Positions 16,442 through 26,390 of a stretch of DNA of 64,000 nucleotides are shown here, one piece after another (the stretch's first letter is position 1; each line of letters opens with the position of its first letter). A program made the position numbers and the translations under genes. The DNA comes from CAWHJN01 sp963829705 (GTDB lineage: Bacteria > Bacteroidota > Rhodothermia > Rhodothermales > BA12). The stretch is from positions 1-64,000 of the forward strand of contig CAWHJN010000001.1 in NCBI GenBank assembly GCA_963829705.1. Reading direction: 5' to 3'. The notes beneath the pieces were generated by a model. The model was not told where the DNA came from, did not search any database, and worked only from the letters and a program-made list of their open reading frames with translations.

Positions 16442-17224
16442 TTAGGCTACCCGCAGCGAGGCGGACATCGGCATGGCGGAGGGCGGGAAGCCGAACATGC
16501 TCCGGGACGTGCGCGAGAGGTGAGCCGCATCGGCGAAGCCCGCTTCGTGCGCCGCGGTCGTGAGCGACTCGCCTGCCATAAGGAGCTCCCACACGCGCAG
16601 GAAGCGTCGCCAGAGGACGTACGGCCGGAGGCCCATCCCTGTCTGCTCCACGAACAGGTGGCGGAACCGGCTGGGGGAGAGGTACGCCTCTGCGGCGACC
16701 TCTTCCAGCGACAGCGTCTTGTCCAGGTGGGCGTTGATGTAGGCAACAGCCCTGAGGATCCGTTCTTCCGTTACCGCAGACGGTTCTACGCCCCCTGTGA
16801 GCGCGGAGAGTACGCGCTCGGCCGCCTCCCGGACGGCGCGTACGGTGCGTTCATGCTGCCATGCCGCGAAGAGCGCAGGCACGGCTGCGGCAAGGGCCTG
16901 GTCCGGGAGGGCGGCGATCCCGTTCTGGAGATAGCGCTCGGTGAGGATGCGCCCTTGCAGCGTTTCGGGCTCTACGAAGAGGAGTGCCCAAGAGGAGATC
17001 TTAGACGCATCGAGCGTGTGCGGCTGACGCGAGGGGACGGCGGCGGCGTGGTAGGTCGTCCATGGCTCGCGCTCGCTCGGCCGGAGAAGGAGGCCTGGTT
17101 CGGGGCCGAAGGCGATCTGTATGGCATAGTGCGCGTGCGACGGGACGGCCCCGCTGGCGGTGCCGATGAAGAGGCAGCCGCCGTCCCAGCCGACGAAGTC
17201 GGCGACAGCACTGGGAGCGCTCAT
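16442..17224 (-). CDS. AraC family transcription regulator
   Basis: 260 residues. The C-terminal 100 residues contain both helix-turn-helix units: 'KTLSLEEVAAEAYLSPSRFRHLFVEQTG' and 'LTTAAHEAGFADAAHLSRTSRSMFGFPP'. The N-terminal 150 residues are the effector or dimer domain and include 'SHAHYAIQIAFG', the start of a cupin-like barrel. It lies upstream of, and reads toward, the lipoprotein-peroxidase pair, and could control it or the flavin monooxygenase upstream. No effector can be named. Confidence 0.88.
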   Translation of the reverse strand: MSAPSAVADFVGWDGGCLFIGTASGAVPSHAHYAIQIAFGPEPGLLLRPSEREPWTTYHAAAVPSRQPHTLDASKISSWALLFVEPETLQGRILTERYLQNGIAALPDQALAAAVPALFAAWQHERTVRAVREAAERVLSALTGGVEPSAVTEERILRAVAYINAHLDKTLSLEEVAAEAYLSPSRFRHLFVEQTGMGLRPYVLWRRFLRVWELLMAGESLTTAAHEAGFADAAHLSRTSRSMFGFPPSAMPMSASLRVA

Positions 17225-17318
17225 GTTCGATCGGTGTAGTCCATCGTAGCGAATCTAACACCGATCGCCCAGTAGCCCACCGGTTCAGGCCTGCTGTCAA
17301 GCCTTATCGGGTACGCGA

Positions 17319-18443
17319 TTACACCGCGGCGTCTACCGCGCTGCGGAGGGCGATCTCCGCCGCGATAAAGGCGGCATCCATCCCTACGCCACCGACCAGC
17401 GCCGACGTCATCCGGTGCTGAAACCGGAGCCCAACGAAGAACAGGCCCGGCACGTCGGCTATGACCCCGCGGCGGTGGCGAGGGTGACCATGTCCGTCCA
17501 GCACCGGCAGGTGAATCCAGTCATAGTCCGGCGAGAAGCCTGTACACCAGATGACCACACGCGGCTCTACGATGGTGCCGCCGCACGAAGGAAGGCCCCC
17601 GCGCACATCCGTGAGCCGGCCCACGCGCTCTATCCCGGCCTCTACCACATGGCGCTCGGGGATACCGATGAGCGGATCACCTCGGCGGGTGCGGTCGCGG
17701 AGCCTGCGGCCGAGGCGCGTGTCGAGGGTCAGCCACGAGAGGACCGGCCAGAGCCAGTCGTAGACATCGCGCCCGAGTAGCCGCCGGGGGAGGCGCCCGA
17801 CCTCTCGCCCGGCCAGCCACACCTTCCTGAACCGCGCCAGTTCGATGGCGATCTGGGTGCCCGAATTGCCTCCGCCGACGACGAGCACAGGCCCCTCTGG
17901 CAGGTCGAAAGGGTTTCGGTAGTCACGGGAATGGAGTTGAGAGATTTCCGGAGCGAGTTGAGCTGCGAGCGCTGGGATGCGCGGCTTCTGGAAAGGCCCT
18001 GTCGCAACGACCACGTTGTTCGCCTCGTAGTGGGCGTTTCCATCGCGCAGCACGTAGCACGCCCCATTCCATGTCAGGGACTCGGCCTGCACGCCGGAGC
18101 GTACGGGCAGGTTGAAGCGCTCAGCGTAGCGTTCCAGATAATCGGCCACCTCGTCCTTGTCCGGCAGGTGCGCGGGCGGTGCGGGAAAGGGCATACCGGG
18201 AAGGCCGCTGTAGACGGCGGGGGTAAAGAGCCGGAGCGAATCCCACCGCCGCCGCCAGCTGTCGCCGACGCGCTCCTCTCGGTCGAGGATCACGAAATCG
18301 AGGTCGCGCGCGGCCAGTTGCTGTCCAACTGCGAGTCCGGCCTGCCCACCCCCGACGATGAGGGTGTCGAAGTGCTCCACGCGGGCCTGGAAGGAGGGAA
18401 GTGAGCGGTTTACGGTTTCCATGACTACGGAGATAGGGTGCAT
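17319..18443 (-). CDS. Flavin-containing monooxygenase, CzcO-like
   Basis: 374 residues. The FAD-binding motif 'LIVGGGQAGLAVGQQLAARDLDFVILDR' begins near residue 27. It is followed by 'GDSWRRRWDSLRLFTPAVYSGLPG', typical of CzcO/Baeyer-Villiger-like flavoproteins. The NADPH site is 'VLVVGGGNSGTQIAIELA'. The 'VIWCTGFSPDYDWI' stretch is the usual ATG-like motif. Relatives oxidise small organic or thiol compounds; the substrate is unknown. The start at 18443 ('MHPISVVMETVN') or 18422 fits the family length. The frame continues further upstream only in unrelated sequence. Confidence 0.85.
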   Translation of the reverse strand: MHPISVVMETVNRSLPSFQARVEHFDTLIVGGGQAGLAVGQQLAARDLDFVILDREERVGDSWRRRWDSLRLFTPAVYSGLPGMPFPAPPAHLPDKDEVADYLERYAERFNLPVRSGVQAESLTWNGACYVLRDGNAHYEANNVVVATGPFQKPRIPALAAQLAPEISQLHSRDYRNPFDLPEGPVLVVGGGNSGTQIAIELARFRKVWLAGREVGRLPRRLLGRDVYDWLWPVLSWLTLDTRLGRRLRDRTRRGDPLIGIPERHVVEAGIERVGRLTDVRGGLPSCGGTIVEPRVVIWCTGFSPDYDWIHLPVLDGHGHPRHRRGVIADVPGLFFVGLRFQHRMTSALVGGVGMDAAFIAAEIALRSAVDAAV

Positions 18444-18928
18444 AATTCGCTGCCAGGCGGAACGGGCAGCGGCTACCTGCAAGTTGGCTCGTGTCCGTCT
18501 GGACGCACTTGAATAAAGCGGCTGACGTTGCCTGTCTCCACCTGGCAAGCGCGGGCGGTTACACCCGCCCGGGCGCATCGGCTTCGTCCGCGCACCCAAG
18601 CCAGGTAACACAGCCACTGCCATGGCTGCTCCACCGTGCAGCACGACTCGGCCAGCAGAAACCACTCTTCTGCGCTGCTCAGTAACGAGTCGGCGCAAGA
18701 AGCACAGGTAGGATGTTGAAGCCATTGCCGTAAACAGGCGGCTTTCTCGTGCACATATGTCTTCTCGGTCAGCAATACCGTCGTCTGGCCGAAGGGTACC
18801 GGAGCTTCCGGGGCCGCGACGCCGAGGCTGAAGTCCTTATGCGCAAGCGTGGCTTCGAGGCCGAGACGAGTCAGTTAGACCCGCTTCCAGCCGTGCGACA
18901 AGCCCCGTTCTCAGAGCCGGGCAAAGCG
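18444..18928. other. Intergenic region without a supported gene
   Basis: Short frames exist on both strands but none has recognisable features. A GC-rich inverted repeat (GCGGGCGG..CCGCCCG) lies near 18550-18576. It could be the footprint of an old insertion between the monooxygenase and the next minus-strand gene. Confidence 0.4.
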
Positions 18929-20677
18929 TCACTGAGCAACGATAAGAGGGCGCACTGAAACAGGCCCTCCGGTTTCGAGCCGGAGGGTGTAAACGCCTGC
19001 CGGGAAGGGGGAGGCATCCCAGGAGAGCACCTGGCCGCCCGCCGGCTGGTGTCCGTCCAGCAGGACGTCTACTTCTCGTCCGAGCGCGTCGTAGAGCGCG
19101 ATCCGCGCCCGACCGGCCTGTGCGAGGGTGAACGGAATCGCGACCGCGCCGCGTGTGGGGTTGGGATAGGCCGGCTCCAGCGCGGCATACGGAAGCACGG
19201 CCGGGGGCTCGGCAGGCGTGGCACCTCCACCCGGATGCGCGAAGAAGAGGACGCGGCTCGCCCACCACCGCGCGTTGATGTGCGTAGCCGCATCGTTGGG
19301 GCGCTGCGGGTCGTCGTAGCACTCCATGAGAAACTCGCCATCGTGGGCAATGCGTGGGTTGCCAGCTGCGTCGAGGGAAAGGGAGGGTCGGTATCCGGCC
19401 GTCCACCATCCACGCTTGCAGTCTCCCGGTGGGACGGGCACGGGCACGTCCTGGTTGAGTGCGCTGGCACGCTCGGCGGTTGTGTATCGCCAGAGCGGGC
19501 TCGCGGTCTCGCAATCGCGTTCGCACCAGGCATATCCTAGGTCGACCCCCTGGTTGAAGGCCATCCGGGGCAACCCCTGCGCGTCGAGGGCAAGGGCCGG
19601 GTGACGGGCTTCCGCGTCGCCGAACTGCACGGGATAACCATACCAGTTCTGGTTGTTCGAGCATTCGCCGTCGCACCAGGCATACCACAAGGGTTCGTGG
19701 CGGCCCGGTTTTACGGCCAGGCGAGGGCGGCCCTCGCTAAAGGCAAGCGTCCAGGAGGTGGCTTCCCCCAGGTCGCTGATCGGCAGGATGGGCGCCGGAG
19801 TGCTCCACCAGCCCGCCGCCTCGCAGTCGCGCACGCACTCTACATAGACGAGGTAGTTGTCGCCTGTTTCCGAGGTACCGGTGCCCGGGATGGGCAGCAC
19901 GCTGAAAAAGGCGGGGCGCCCATCGGACGTGAGGGCAAGTGCGGTGCGCTCGAAGCCATCAGAATAGCTGCGCGAAAACGTGTTCTCGGGAAGTCGATAG
20001 CGCTGCCAGTTGGCAGCAGTGGCGCAGCCCGTATTGCAGAGGGCGTAATACTCCGTCGTTTCGTATCTGCCTTCGGCCTCCAGCCATTCCGTGCCGTGGC
20101 GGTACACGAAGCGCGGGCGTCCCAGGGCGTCGAGGGCAAATTGATGCGAAGCGTGATCAAGCGCATAGCCGCCCGTAAAATCCTGTACCGTCCACAGGTC
20201 GCCTACCGACCAGTTCGCGCCCTCGGCGCAGGCGCGCTCACAGGTGGCATAGCGGTACAGGGTGCGGTCGGAGCCGTAGGAGAGCGGCGCGTCCTGAAAA
20301 AAGAGAACGCGTGCGCGCCCGTCCGGCGTAACGCGGATCTGCTGGTGCGGAAACCCGTCGGTGAGGCGGACGAGCACCCAGGCTGCCCGCAGGGTGCAGT
20401 CGGCCTGGGGGGAGCAGTAGCCGTAGTAATTGAAATGCTCGGGCCCGTCGCCGTAGTTACGGAGGTAAAACACCGCATGAAGTCCGCCCGCCGCGTCGAC
20501 CCCGAGGTCCGTCCAGTTGTAGGCCGCCGCCAGTGGGTCGCCATCGGCCAGCGTAATGCCGCGCACGGCCGGATCCGGTGCCGGCGTTCCTTGAATGGTT
20601 TGAGCGAAGACGGCGCTGGGAAGAAGTCCTCCCAGCAGAAAGCCCAGACTCAGGGCTGCAAAAAGACGCGTAGTCAT
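18929..20677 (-). CDS. Large secreted protein with type IX sorting domain
   Basis: 582 residues. Residues 1-26 are a signal peptide ('LFAALSLGFLLGGLLPSAVFAQ'). The body has a repeating pattern in which a phrase like 'Y-x-x-C-x-x-x-C' (for example 'YATCERACAEGANW', 'YALCNTGCATAANW', 'YAWCDGECSNNQNW') alternates with 'LALDAQGLPRMAF'-type beta blades, so it is probably a Cys-stabilised beta-propeller of six or more blades. The C-terminus 'YPNPTRGAVAIPFTLAQAGRARIALYDALGREV...' is a T9SS sorting domain. It is thus surface-attached or released. The ligand is unknown. Confidence 0.82.
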   Translation of the reverse strand: MTTRLFAALSLGFLLGGLLPSAVFAQTIQGTPAPDPAVRGITLADGDPLAAAYNWTDLGVDAAGGLHAVFYLRNYGDGPEHFNYYGYCSPQADCTLRAAWVLVRLTDGFPHQQIRVTPDGRARVLFFQDAPLSYGSDRTLYRYATCERACAEGANWSVGDLWTVQDFTGGYALDHASHQFALDALGRPRFVYRHGTEWLEAEGRYETTEYYALCNTGCATAANWQRYRLPENTFSRSYSDGFERTALALTSDGRPAFFSVLPIPGTGTSETGDNYLVYVECVRDCEAAGWWSTPAPILPISDLGEATSWTLAFSEGRPRLAVKPGRHEPLWYAWCDGECSNNQNWYGYPVQFGDAEARHPALALDAQGLPRMAFNQGVDLGYAWCERDCETASPLWRYTTAERASALNQDVPVPVPPGDCKRGWWTAGYRPSLSLDAAGNPRIAHDGEFLMECYDDPQRPNDAATHINARWWASRVLFFAHPGGGATPAEPPAVLPYAALEPAYPNPTRGAVAIPFTLAQAGRARIALYDALGREVDVLLDGHQPAGGQVLSWDASPFPAGVYTLRLETGGPVSVRPLIVAQ

Positions 20678-20765
20678 CAGAGGCGCGAGCAGGAAAGGCA
20701 CGGACACACAGAGGCTGCGCAGAGCCGGCACATGTGCTCCGCGCAGCCAGAAAGGACGGATGGTC

Positions 20766-21236
20766 TCAGGCCCCCGGAGGAGGCAGGAACGTGAGGTTGA
20801 AGGCGGGCGCCGAGGCCATCATCGCGCCGATGAGCGCCTCATCGATGGCCGTGGGTGCGGCGGTGCCGCAGGCGGCGAAGTATCCCTCGAAGCCCCCCGG
20901 CGACATCACGACGTACAGGCGGCCCGTCTCGTCGCCCACATTTTTGAAGGTGTGCGCCACGCCCGCCGGCACGAAGGCCCGCTGCCCAGCCGTGCGTACC
21001 TTCTTGGCGCCGTCGAGCCAGAACTCGAACGTGCCAGAGGCTACGTAAAACGCTTCGCTTTCGCGGCCGTGAATGTGTGGAGGAGGCCCCTCGCCGGCGG
21101 GGACGTCGACGAGGACCAGGCCGAGTGTCCCGTCTGTATCGGCAGCGGAAAGGAGGATGCTGTGGCTGGTGCCCCCGAAGTAATAGGGGGCCTGCAAAGC
21201 GGCATTGGGTATGTGGAAAGCGTGAGGGATTTCCAT
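20766..21236 (-). CDS. Cupin-domain protein
   Basis: 156 residues. The first cupin motif is 'PAGEGPPPHIHGRESEAFYVASG', with two His and Glu as metal ligands; the second is 'RAFVPAGVAHTFKNVGDE', with the third His. That is a complete single-domain cupin. Relatives range from quercetinase-like dioxygenases to binding proteins. The start at 21236 ('MEIPHAFHIPN') gives a normal N-terminus; the 30 extra upstream residues look non-native. It is on the same strand as the secreted protein downstream. Confidence 0.82.
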   Translation of the reverse strand: MEIPHAFHIPNAALQAPYYFGGTSHSILLSAADTDGTLGLVLVDVPAGEGPPPHIHGRESEAFYVASGTFEFWLDGAKKVRTAGQRAFVPAGVAHTFKNVGDETGRLYVVMSPGGFEGYFAACGTAAPTAIDEALIGAMMASAPAFNLTFLPPPGA

Positions 21237-21683
21237 TTGAAGGAGGAGACGGTCTGGAGAGGGGATGAGCATCAGGGATGCGAACAGACTCAAAGTACCC
21301 GGGCCGTTTAGCGCCCGAATGGGCACTTTTGCCTATTTGTCCAGGTCGCCGAATCAGATGCTGGCCAGGTAGAAGCGGACAGCAGGGTCTGCGCGACCTC
21401 TCAGGGGTCATGCGGTCGCCCATCGTGCAGACGAGTGGGGTATCCTGCGGCTTCGTCACCTCCTCCAACCTGGGCCAGCGCTAGACGACGGCGCGTGCCC
21501 AGCGCGCGACAGCCGGGTTGTCCGTCCACGCGATCACCACCTGGGGCCGTAGCACCCGTCGAAGGCGCGCACGGCGCAGGCCTGTCGTTTTCGCCGGCGT
21601 CGAGACCGATGTGCCGATGAACGACCTGCTCTGGATCGGGACCTCCGCGGCCGCCGGTGAGGGCGAGGAGGTGATGCCGCTGA
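21237..21683. other. Intergenic region with no clear gene
   Basis: No supported gene. The sequence has coding-like base composition on both strands but only broken frames, so it may be the eroded remains of a gene between the ABC transporter block and the cupin gene. Confidence 0.4.
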
Positions 21684-24600
21684 TCAGTTCACCGGTACCA
21701 CGTTATCCGCCGAGTTGCGGTCGATGTAGAAGTTGTAGGGATCGACGCCGGCATGGGTCGGTTTTCGGTCGGTCACGAACGTTAGCACCTGCGTGCCTGA
21801 GCGAAGGGGCCGGCGCTCCAGGACGATCACGTTTTTCGCGTCGAAGGCATCGCGGCCCGGCTCCGCAGTGAAGAGACCGACTTCGATGCGTTCAGTGAGG
21901 GGTGTCTCGGTGTCGGTGCCGCCCTCGACGTAGAACTTCTTCGCCTCAACCGGCACGGTCACGTCCCACTTGCCGTCCGGGCGTCGGACGGCCGTGGGGG
22001 TGGTGACCTTCAGGTCATAGAGGGTGACGCGCTCGAAGAGGTCGGTGATCAGCGCCTGGTCTTCTGCGCTCCTCGCCTCGGCGCGCAGCGCCTCGACCAG
22101 ATCGAGCGAGCGGGGATAGGGCGCGCCGCTGAATCGGTACCGAGCCAGCAGGCTTCGGAGTGCGCGGTTCACCGCATCCTCGCCCAGCCGCGTCTGCAGC
22201 AGGTACATGACCAGCGACCCCTTGTCGTAGATGAGGTGATGCTGGCCGTCGGCTCGGATGAGCGGCGGGTCGTCCTCCGAGCGGGAGTCGAGGTAGTCAT
22301 CGAGTTCGAATTGCAGGTAGCGGCGGATCTGGTCCTCGCCCCGCATCTTCTTGATCACCATCTGCGCCGAGTACTGGGCGAGGGTCTCGGTCAGCACGCC
22401 GCTACCCTCCATTTCGGCGCCGACGACCTGATGCGCCCACCACTGGTGCGCCAGTTCGTGCGCCGTCATCCCCGTGACGTAGTCGAACGTCTCCGGCGCG
22501 GTGTAGTCGGAGATGAACCCGACCGTTTCGGAGTACGGGATGGTGCCGGCGAACGCCTGTGCGAAGTCGTGGTAGCCCGGGAATTCGACGATCCGGGCGT
22601 GGTCGAACGGATACGGACCGAAGTTCGCCTGGTAGTAATCGAGCGCCGCCGCCATCGCGTCGAGCATCCGGTCGACGTTCCACGCGTGTGCGGGGTGGTA
22701 ATACACGGCAAGGTCGATCCCGGCGTGCCGGCGGTGCTTTTCCGCATACCGCGCCGACAGGACCGCGAAGCGCGAGCGGATCGGCACGTCCGACACGAAG
22801 CGCGCCGTGCGCCGGCCGCTGCGCGTCACGTCGGAGACTTTGTTGCCCGGTGCGAGCGGCGTCTGGTCGGCCGTCGTCGACACGGTGACATCCACCTGTG
22901 CCCATCCCCGCCCGAAAGCAGGTTTTTCGGTCGCGGCGAAGTCTTCCAGCTTCGGCGGCCGGGGCGGCTCCGGCAGCCCGTGCTCCCGGCGCGTCTCCGG
23001 GTCCTGGATCAGCCCGAAGGAGCTCATGCCGATGACGGGCGCGAGCTGGGCCTCGTTGAGGAACGTGCCGTTCTCGACGATCCGGGTGTCTGGAGATCCA
23101 TTTTCAAAACCGCGGTGCCAGCGCCGCGTCTCGAACGTGAGGATCCGCTCCTCGCCCGGCTGCATGGGGCGGTCGAGGCGGTAGATGCGGTAGCCGTGAT
23201 CGGTGTCGTCGAGGGCCAGTTGCGCGCCCGAAAGGGTGGCACGGGTGAGTTCGAGGCCGCCGCCCATCACGCGGACATGAACGTCGGGAATGGGCTCACC
23301 CGTCAGGTTTCGGAGCCGGTAGCGGCCCTCTGTCACGGCCCGTCGCTCCTCGGGATAGAGCGCGACGTCGAGGGTCATCTCTGAGACTGTCGGCTGCGGC
23401 AGGTCGTGGTATTTCCAGTACCGCTTCTCGAACTCGACCGCACGGGCGATGCCCGCGCTCGGCGTCTGATACTCGTTGAGGACGTTGGTGTTGTAGTACG
23501 CATACGCGCCCGTAGCGACGAACATGAGCAGGGCCACGCCGGCGATCCAGCCGGGCGCGCCTGCCAGCCGCCGCCGCGCGAGCGCCAGCCTCGGCTTCAG
23601 CCGGGCCTCTGTGCCGCGTCTCCACAACAGGTGCGCCCCGACGAGCAGCAGCGTCGCGAACGCGCCCCAGTACAGGCGGAGCGTCCACGCGCCCTTCCAG
23701 AATGAGCCAGCGCCGTTGAGGTCGCTGAGGGGCATCTCGGGCGTGGCCCCGAAATTGAGGAGGGTGTGGTCGATAGACGCGTTCAGGTGCTGCCAGAGGA
23801 TGAAGATGACCATGATGCCCCAGCCAACTGCCTTGTGCGGGCTGAGCGCCTGGACGAAGACGGTGAGGGCAGCCAGGAGCAGCATGTCCCACGTCATCGG
23901 CAGCACGTACCAGAGCAGGTACTTGCCCAGCTCCAGATCGGTGTACCCGAGGGCAAGCTGGACAGCGACGGACGCGAAGACGGTCGTCAGCAGTAGAGAT
24001 ACGAGCACGAGCGCCATCGCCAGCGTCTTCGGCAGCACGTACCCCCAGTTGGGCATCGGCGATGCGCCGACGATCTCGTGCATGCGTCGGTCGCGTTCGC
24101 GCCAGACGAGTTCGCCGGCGTAGTAGATGGCGATGACGAGTGGGATCAACGCCATCCCGTTCTCCAGCTCGGGAATCATCGAGAGCGTGGTCGGGTAGGT
24201 CGGCTTCCCGTCCGGGTCGCGCTGCGTCGTCAGCGAGATGAGGGTCGTGAACAGGCCCCACACCATCAGGACGGGGAAGGCAGGGCTCAGCACGACCTGC
24301 TTCACCTCGAACCGGGTGCGTAGCCACAGCAGGGCGCGCAGGGCGGCCGGGCCGTGTCGTGGAGAGGGGAGGGGCGTGGCCTCCTCCAGGTGCGGGGCGT
24401 GCGCGGACGCACGCAGCGCGCGCTTCTGCTTTTTCCGCTCGCGTTTCGATATCCCGCGGTCGGCATAGCGGTAGGCGGTGTAGGCGAGCGCCAGGCAGAG
24501 GAGGGCGACGCCGATCCACAGCAGCCGGTTGTAGAGGAGCGCCCCGGAGAAATCGGGCAGCATCACGTCCCGCTGCGCCACCGTCCAGTACCGCGTGGCG

Positions 24601-25253
24601 TCGCTGAGGGCGCGCCCCCCGAACGGGTCGGCGAGCGCCACCGTCATCTCGAGCTGCGGCCGGTCTTCGAAGGCATTCGCCAGGACGAAGAACCCCGAGA
24701 CGAAGCCGATGACGCCGAGGTACGTCCCCATCAGCGAGCGGGTGATCGTCGCCAGCGCGAAGAAGACGGCCGAATGGATGAGGAGGTTTGGCAGCGCGAG
24801 CAGGAAGTAGCCGTAGAGGTGGTCGCGGAGTCGGTTGGGGCCGAGCTGCGCCGGATCTGCCCAGGGCATGAGGGATCCGAGCCAGATGCCGAGCGGCACG
24901 ACCAGCAGGCAGAGGGCGGCAACCGCGAAGGCGCCGGCGAAGCGCCCGATGACGTAGTCGAACTTCGTGATCCGCGTCGAACGGACGATCGGGCCGAAGC
25001 CGGTCTCGTCGTCGCGGATGACGGCGCCCGCGACGAACGCCGTCGTCACGAACATGAAGAAGACCGAGACCACGAGGTAGTTGCGCAGCGTCGCATAGGC
25101 CGCGTTTTCCAGGAGGCCGCCTTCAGAGCCGAGTTCGAAGCCCTGCACGCTCATGCCGGCGACCATGAGCGCAAAGGCCGCGGCGGCCGTGGCCCACAGG
25201 AGCGGGTTCCGGAGCAGGTAGCGGAATTCGAAGCGAGCGACAGCGGTGAACAT
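21684..25253 (-). CDS. ABC transporter permease fused to an M1-family metallopeptidase domain
   Basis: 1189 residues. Residues 1-600 carry two sets of about six transmembrane segments of the ABC-2 type (starting 'MFTAVARFEFRYLLRNPLLW', later 'RTRFEVKQVVLSPAFPVLMVWGLF'). Residues 600 onward are an aminopeptidase N-like domain: 'AHELAHQWWAH' near residue 929 is the zinc-binding HEXXH, followed 18 residues later by the Glu in 'VLTETLAQY'. Fusions of this kind are known in Bacteroidota and other phyla, next to a matching ATPase; the transported substrate is not known. The peptidase domain should face the periplasm. Its start lies ten bases after the stop of the ATPase gene, one operon. Confidence 0.9.
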   Translation of the reverse strand: MFTAVARFEFRYLLRNPLLWATAAAAFALMVAGMSVQGFELGSEGGLLENAAYATLRNYLVVSVFFMFVTTAFVAGAVIRDDETGFGPIVRSTRITKFDYVIGRFAGAFAVAALCLLVVPLGIWLGSLMPWADPAQLGPNRLRDHLYGYFLLALPNLLIHSAVFFALATITRSLMGTYLGVIGFVSGFFVLANAFEDRPQLEMTVALADPFGGRALSDATRYWTVAQRDVMLPDFSGALLYNRLLWIGVALLCLALAYTAYRYADRGISKRERKKQKRALRASAHAPHLEEATPLPSPRHGPAALRALLWLRTRFEVKQVVLSPAFPVLMVWGLFTTLISLTTQRDPDGKPTYPTTLSMIPELENGMALIPLVIAIYYAGELVWRERDRRMHEIVGASPMPNWGYVLPKTLAMALVLVSLLLTTVFASVAVQLALGYTDLELGKYLLWYVLPMTWDMLLLAALTVFVQALSPHKAVGWGIMVIFILWQHLNASIDHTLLNFGATPEMPLSDLNGAGSFWKGAWTLRLYWGAFATLLLVGAHLLWRRGTEARLKPRLALARRRLAGAPGWIAGVALLMFVATGAYAYYNTNVLNEYQTPSAGIARAVEFEKRYWKYHDLPQPTVSEMTLDVALYPEERRAVTEGRYRLRNLTGEPIPDVHVRVMGGGLELTRATLSGAQLALDDTDHGYRIYRLDRPMQPGEERILTFETRRWHRGFENGSPDTRIVENGTFLNEAQLAPVIGMSSFGLIQDPETRREHGLPEPPRPPKLEDFAATEKPAFGRGWAQVDVTVSTTADQTPLAPGNKVSDVTRSGRRTARFVSDVPIRSRFAVLSARYAEKHRRHAGIDLAVYYHPAHAWNVDRMLDAMAAALDYYQANFGPYPFDHARIVEFPGYHDFAQAFAGTIPYSETVGFISDYTAPETFDYVTGMTAHELAHQWWAHQVVGAEMEGSGVLTETLAQYSAQMVIKKMRGEDQIRRYLQFELDDYLDSRSEDDPPLIRADGQHHLIYDKGSLVMYLLQTRLGEDAVNRALRSLLARYRFSGAPYPRSLDLVEALRAEARSAEDQALITDLFERVTLYDLKVTTPTAVRRPDGKWDVTVPVEAKKFYVEGGTDTETPLTERIEVGLFTAEPGRDAFDAKNVIVLERRPLRSGTQVLTFVTDRKPTHAGVDPYNFYIDRNSADNVVPVN

Positions 25254-25262
25254 GGTTGCGGA

Positions 25263-26180
25263 TCAGGCGGCGCGGCGCGTCTGGGCGAGCGTGGAGAAAT
25301 AGACGTCTTCGAGGCCGGCGTCGACGGGGGCGAAGCCATGGCCAGGGTCGCCCTCGGAGAGGATGTGGATCGCGGTCCGCCCGGCGAACAGACGGGTCGA
25401 GAGGATCTCGTACTGCTCGCGGTAGCGGGCGAGCGCACCCCGTTCGATGACCTTCATCCAGATCCGGCCTCGGGTTGCGCGGATGAGCTCCTGGGGTGCC
25501 CCTTCGAGCTGGACGCGCCCGTCCGCAAGCACCGCCACGAGCGGGCAGAGGTCCGACACGTCCGCCACGATGTGCGTCGACAGGATCACGACCACGCGCT
25601 CACCGATCTCGGCGAGCAGGTTCAGAAACCGGTTCCGCTCCTCCGGGTCGAGGCCGGCGGTTGGCTCGTCGACGATGATCAGCTCCGGGTTGCCGATGAG
25701 CGCCTGGGCGATGCCGAAGCGCTGGCGCATACCCCCTGAAAAGCCGGAGAGCATCTTCTTGCGAACGCTCCACAGGTTCGTCTGGTGCAACAGCGTTTCG
25801 ACGGTGACCTTGCGGTCCGACGCGGAGGCGACGCCCTTGAGGGTGGCCATGTGGTCGAGCATCTCGTACGCGGAGACGCGGGGATAGACGCCGAAATCCT
25901 GTGGCAGGTAGCCGAGCGTGCGCCGCAGCTTCTCCGGCTCGGCGATCACATCGATGTCACCGAACCGAATCGTCCCTTCCGTCGGCGTCTGTAGCGTCGC
26001 GATGGTGCGCATCAGCGTCGACTTGCCGGCGCCGTTCGGGCCCAGCAGACCGTACATGCCGTGGGGGATAGACAGCGTGACGCGGTCGAGCGCTCGCGTG
26101 CCGTTGGCATAGATGTGGCTAACGTCCTGAACGCTCAGCACCATGCGCTTTTCCGTATCACGAAGGGTTACTTCATGCAT
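25263..26180 (-). CDS. ABC transporter ATP-binding protein
   Basis: 305 residues. Walker A 'GLLGPNGAGKSTLMRT', Q-loop 'LPQDFGVYP', signature 'LSGFSGGMRQRFGIA', Walker B 'ELIIVDEPTAGLD' and the switch His in 'LSTHIVADV' are all present, so the ATPase should be active. The 'GMYGLLGPNGAGKST' and 'GVYPRVSAYEML' phrases are typical of ABC-2 type exporters. An AAAGGA sequence seven bases before the ATG supports the start at 26180. The permease-peptidase fusion follows directly. The operon diverges from the LytS/LytTR pair, which likely controls it. Confidence 0.93.
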   Translation of the reverse strand: MHEVTLRDTEKRMVLSVQDVSHIYANGTRALDRVTLSIPHGMYGLLGPNGAGKSTLMRTIATLQTPTEGTIRFGDIDVIAEPEKLRRTLGYLPQDFGVYPRVSAYEMLDHMATLKGVASASDRKVTVETLLHQTNLWSVRKKMLSGFSGGMRQRFGIAQALIGNPELIIVDEPTAGLDPEERNRFLNLLAEIGERVVVILSTHIVADVSDLCPLVAVLADGRVQLEGAPQELIRATRGRIWMKVIERGALARYREQYEILSTRLFAGRTAIHILSEGDPGHGFAPVDAGLEDVYFSTLAQTRRAA

Positions 26181-26390
26181 GTTCAGATCCTTTCGTTGGG
26201 GTAGCGTGAGAGACGATCCCGGACTGCAGAGACCGTCGTTCGCCCGGACGTTAAGCCGGAGTCCGGGTATCCAGGAACGGATCATCGCCCAATGGCAGGT
26301 TGGGGCCGTCGAACGGCAGACGAGGTCCTCCCGGTGTGCCTGCCGGGCTCGTATACTCATCGCCGGCCGGTCCGACACGCGCGTGTACGG

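Noticed and set aside
18550..18640. Minus-strand attC site between the monooxygenase and the secreted protein
   Set aside because: A GC-rich dyad and a GGTAAC are present, but no R''/R' pair of the right spacing or matching cassette end.
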